Positions 6,423 through 7,879 of a stretch of DNA of 7,879 bases are shown piece after piece. The first letter of the stretch is position 1. Each line of letters starts with the position of its first letter. The notes under the pieces are model-generated. The model was not told where the DNA came from. It did not search any database and saw nothing but the letters and a program-made list of their open reading frames with translations. Source of the DNA: Treponema sp. (GTDB taxonomy: Bacteria; Spirochaetota; Spirochaetia; Treponematales; Breznakiellaceae). The stretch lies in NCBI GenBank assembly GCA_031258505.1, contig JAIRMT010000153.1, positions 1 to 7,879 of the forward strand, written 5' to 3'. The position numbers and the translations under genes are program-made.

Positions 6423-6491
6423 TCCGCTGATTACGCTGATGTTCGCAGATTAAAGAGGGTATCATCAGTGTTCATCTGCGAAATCTGCGGA
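6423..6491. repeat. Imperfect inverted repeat, TCCGC-GATT-CGC-GATG type
   Basis: The left arm 6423-6441 (TCCGCTGATTACGCTGATG) matches the reverse complement of 6473-6491 (TCCGCAGATTTCGCAGATG) at 16 of 19 positions, with about 31 bases between. The arms are built of short GATTNCGCNGAT modules, a composition familiar from dispersed intergenic repeats in several bacterial groups (recalled, not checked). Confidence 0.6.
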
Positions 6492-6563
6492 CAGTTCTTG
6501 GTTACGTGTACGTGTATGGGAGCGCGCACGACCTCGCACGCACAGCACGCGCGCACCCGCCAC

Positions 6564-6601
6564 ACAAAAAAGGGTCGCCCACTGCCACAGCCACGACCCT
6601 T
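6564..6601 (-). terminator. Orphan intrinsic terminator on the minus strand
   Basis: Read on the minus strand, AAGGGTCG (6601-6594) pairs perfectly over 8 bp with CGACCCTT (6577-6570) around a 16-base loop, and the stem runs into a T-run followed by GTGTGG. This is the form of a Rho-independent terminator. No minus-strand gene is recognised upstream of it, so it may end a small RNA, end antisense transcription, or be fortuitous. Confidence 0.45.
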
Positions 6602-6673
6602 GCCTACAACAGCCCCGTATGCGCCGTTGCTAAACCTTATTCCCAGCCGACCCCGTGATAACACGGCTTACTT

Positions 6674-6817
6674 ACTCACCTTACGCACCGGAAAGAAAAA
6701 GATCATCGAATGACGCGAATGAACGCGAATCTTCTTTAGAGAAATGACCTATTCGCGTATATTAGCGTCCATTCGATGACAAATTCTTACCATTTTTTCT
6801 TCCTGCGTAAGGTGAGT
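6674..6817. repeat. Composite ~145-bp inverted-repeat element (REPIN/MITE-like)
   Basis: The outer arms ACTCACCTTACGCA (6674-6687) and TGCGTAAGGTGAGT (6804-6817) are perfect 14-bp complements. They are continued by GGAAAGAAAAA (6690-6700) against TTTTTTCTTCC (6793-6803) with one indel. Inner arms 6703-6730 and 6751-6779 are a second imperfect inverted repeat of about 28 bp (TCATCGAATG...CGCGAAT) around a 20-base centre. The whole could fold as one long interrupted hairpin. It has the form of a small non-autonomous mobile or extragenic palindromic element. No flanking target duplication was confirmed. Confidence 0.65.
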
Positions 6818-6824
6818 TAAAAGT

Positions 6825-6836
6825 CAGGACGTCCTG
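6825..6836. repeat. 12-bp perfect palindrome CAGGACGTCCTG
   Basis: A contiguous self-complementary 12-mer lies eight bases beyond the composite element. Partial symmetry extends outward (AGT on the left, TCC on the right). It could be the end of that element, a protein binding site, or a separate extragenic palindrome. Confidence 0.5.
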
Positions 6837-7108
6837 TCCTAATCTGGATAATGAATGGCTTTTTTGAACACGCTTCAGGCGCTATCCGCTGGCGGCGCGC
6901 TTATCTTTCCCCAAAAACGCGCGAGTGGCTATGATGGCAAAGCGGCTCCATGCGCTTGTATACCGCCGAGATGCTGTCTGATGGTCAGGCGCTGAGGACA
7001 GCGGCTTTCGCGCGCGCCGCCATCCATACACACTGCCGCTGTTACCGCTCAACTTCGAGCCGCTTTCGCCGACACGTCGAAAAACTTTTTTCTTTTTTTG
7101 CCCAGCGC

Positions 7109-7137
7109 TTGACATTCTTTTGAAAATACGCTATACT
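7109..7137 (+). promoter_or_regulatory. Near-consensus promoter of the heptapeptide-repeat ORF
   Basis: TTGACA (7109-7114, perfect -35) and TATACT (7132-7137) are 17 bases apart. The 30 bases upstream contain A- and T-runs (GAAAAACTTTTTTCTTTTTTT) that could act as an UP element. Six bases (GTTTTC) separate the -10 from the ATG at 7144, the same distance as at pfs, so a leaderless transcript is predicted. It also supplies the gene starting at 7686. Confidence 0.85.
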
Positions 7138-7143
7138 GTTTTC

Positions 7144-7686
7144 ATGCTCTTAGCACCGGCATACCAACACGACAGAATCTGTTTGTCTCACGTCTTACGA
7201 TTATACTCTACTAGAACACAGCGTGTCAAGTACCTAACACCGAAAATCCTCCGGTTTGGTCATTTTTCTCTGTTTGGACAGCAAACTCCCTTATTTTTAG
7301 ACAAAAACGCTCCATTCGGAGGCCTGAATGTCTTATCCATTGGCCGGAACGATTTATTCCGCCTCCTTCATGAACTGTTTTGCCAGCAGAACACCTCATT
7401 CGTAGGCAAGAATGACTCATTCTTAGGCAAGAACGCTTCATTCGTAGGCAAGAACGAATCATTCTTAGGCAAGAACGAATCATTCTTAGGCAAGAATACT
7501 CCATTCTTAGGCAAGAATGGCTCATTCTTAGGCAAGAACGCTTCATTCTTAGGCAAGAATACTCCATTCGTTGGCAAGAACAATCCACTCGTTGGCAAGA
7601 ACATCTCATTCGTAGTTAAGAACGAACCATTCGTAGGCAAGAACAACCCACTCGTTGGGAAAATAGATATAAAAGGAGTTGTATAA
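7144..7686 (+). CDS. Tandem heptapeptide-repeat protein, function unknown
   Basis: This is a 180-residue reading frame. The ATG at 7144 is preferred over a TTG at 7120, which lies between the promoter boxes and so outside the transcript. The first ~54 residues are non-repetitive, with no signal peptide or known domain. From 7306 the frame falls into 7-residue units: four degenerate ones (NAPFGGL, NVLSIGR, NDLFRLL, HELFCQQ), then 13 good ones from 7390 to 7662 with consensus N-x-[S/P]-[F/L]-[L/V]-G-K. Residue 2 is almost free (T, D, A, E, G, N, I). Silent changes AAC/AAT, GTA/GTT, GGC/GGG and AAG/AAA between units favour translation in this frame; the other forward frames are interrupted by TAG or TGA. 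The stop TAA overlaps the next ATG (TAATG), and the next gene's Shine-Dalgarno lies within this ORF, suggesting translational coupling. I do not recognise the family. A structured leader or minisatellite without a functional protein is the alternative. Confidence 0.5.
   Translation: MLLAPAYQHDRICLSHVLRLYSTRTQRVKYLTPKILRFGHFSLFGQQTPLFLDKNAPFGGLNVLSIGRNDLFRLLHELFCQQNTSFVGKNDSFLGKNASFVGKNESFLGKNESFLGKNTPFLGKNGSFLGKNASFLGKNTPFVGKNNPLVGKNISFVVKNEPFVGKNNPLVGKIDIKGVV
7390..7662 (+). repeat. 21-bp tandem array, 13 units, each near-palindromic
   Basis: Thirteen uninterrupted 21-base units have the core TTC-TTA/GTA/GTT-GGC-AAG-AAY. Six units contain TTCTT-AGGC-AAGAA, a hairpin with a 4-base loop. The best copy, CCATTCTTAGGCAAGAATGG (7501-7520), has perfect 8-base arms. 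Because of this symmetry, one minus-strand frame encodes the look-alike heptad F-L-P-K-N-x-x. The last three to five units are more diverged. Unit length is a multiple of three, so copy-number change would keep the frame. There are no spacers, so this is not a CRISPR array. Confidence 0.95.
7671..7678 (+). promoter_or_regulatory. Ribosome binding site of the 7686 gene
   Basis: AAAAGGAG lies seven bases upstream of the ATG at 7686. It sits inside the last codons of the repeat ORF, whose stop overlaps the start codon. A terminating ribosome would be positioned to reinitiate. Confidence 0.85.
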
Positions 7687-7879
7687 TGTCAGAAACTTTA
7701 GACTGGTTCCCCGGAACGCGGGATGGACAGTTGGCAAAGGCAAAGGCATGGGGGCGTGTGCTTGCGTCGAGCAGTCCGCCGCCCTTCGGCGTGCCGCAGA
7801 CTGAGGTTACTAGCTTTGCAGCCCTGACCACTCAGGCGGATAACACCCTTGAGCTGGCAAAGTCAGGCGAGCGCACGCC
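7686..7879 (+). CDS. N-terminal part of a hypothetical protein (W-F-P-G-T-R-D-G-Q-L-A type)
   Basis: The frame starts at the ATG at 7686, stays open to the window edge, and gives 64 residues starting MSETLDWFPGTRDGQLAKAK. The motif DW-[FIL]-P-x-[ST]-R-x-x-Q-L-A, followed by an alpha-helical stretch with a G-V-P-Q turn and a T/A/L-rich segment (VTSFAALTTQADNTLELA), recalls a family of hypothetical proteins in treponemes and some gut bacteria. In that family a helical N-terminal domain is followed by further sequence. The assignment is from memory of the motif and no function is known. There is no signal peptide. It is read from the promoter at 7109, downstream of the repeat ORF. The 3' end is outside the window. 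Confidence 0.7.
   Translation, partial: MSETLDWFPGTRDGQLAKAKAWGRVLASSSPPPFGVPQTEVTSFAALTTQADNTLELAKSGERT

Larger units (their letters stand above)
6349..7108. other. Gene-free region rich in palindromic elements
   Basis: No open reading frame here has a plausible start signal or recognisable product. The stretch contains at least five inverted-repeat structures: 6364-6394, 6423-6491, 6570-6601, 6674-6817 and 6825-6836. A 10-bp inverted pair, GGCGGCGCGC (6891-6900) with GCGCGCCGCC (7012-7021), and a direct repeat TCAGGCGCT (6875-6883 and 6985-6993) lie further on. The concentration suggests a landing zone or remnant of small non-autonomous repeats. No transposase is present in the window. Confidence 0.6.

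Noticed and set aside
6384..6713. 109-residue plus-strand ORF
   Set aside because: It covers several inverted repeats, has low-complexity composition, no Shine-Dalgarno and no recognisable domain.
6882..7115. 77-residue minus-strand ORF
   Set aside because: It begins in the promoter/T-run region and has no start signal or family features; it is probably a chance frame in GC-rich sequence.
7120..7143. TTG start for the repeat ORF
   Set aside because: It lies between the -35 and -10 of the promoter, so it would not be in the transcript.
7226..7646. Minus-strand ORFs across the repeat array
   Set aside because: They are open because the unit is near-palindromic; no promoter or Shine-Dalgarno was seen for them. 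The look-alike heptad is reported as a property of the array, not as a gene.
7390..7662. CRISPR array
   Set aside because: The units are contiguous 21-mers with only codon-level variation; there are no 30-base unique spacers and no cas genes.

Overview
The window looks like a chromosomal segment of a mid-GC spirochaete, most probably a Treponema-type organism of the termite-gut or related lineage. The grounds are the overall base composition (roughly half GC in the genes), the Ig-like exported protein, the style of the SDR-like protein, and the C-terminal partial gene that begins with a W-F-P-G-T-R-D-G-Q-L-A motif. The taxonomic call is inference; no marker such as rRNA is present.

Layout. 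At 42-1264 (+) a two-gene operon encodes MTA/SAH nucleosidase (Pfs/MtnN) and S-ribosylhomocysteine lyase (LuxS), two consecutive steps of S-adenosylhomocysteine detoxification and autoinducer-2 precursor formation. A consensus-like promoter places the predicted start of transcription on the pfs ATG. Converging on it from the minus strand are radC (1288-2031) and an SDR-like gene (2071-2772), probably one operon. The radC terminator hairpin is built into its own last codons. From 2773 to 3349 there is a gene-poor stretch with a frameshifted signal-peptide remnant and some inverted repeats. An exported Ig-like protein with a three-repeat, beta-prism-like C-terminus follows at 3350-4312 (+), then htpG (Hsp90) at 4489-6348 (+).

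From 6349 to about 7100 there is no convincing gene. The stretch holds at least four palindromic or inverted-repeat elements, including a composite element of about 145 bp at 6674-6817 and a minus-strand terminator-like hairpin. A near-perfect promoter at 7109-7137 then drives a low-complexity ORF (7144-7686). Its second half is a 13-unit, 21-bp tandem array encoding N-x-[S/P]-[F/L]-[L/V]-G-K, with one strongly variable residue per unit. Each DNA unit is itself nearly palindromic. This ORF ends in a TAATG overlap with the next gene (7686 to the window edge), so the two are probably translationally coupled.

The least ordinary parts are the hairpin/heptapeptide array with its coupled partner gene, the repeated promoter geometry that predicts leaderless mRNAs, and the cluster of palindromic elements downstream of htpG. 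Pfs, LuxS, RadC and HtpG are ordinary, confidently identified housekeeping genes.
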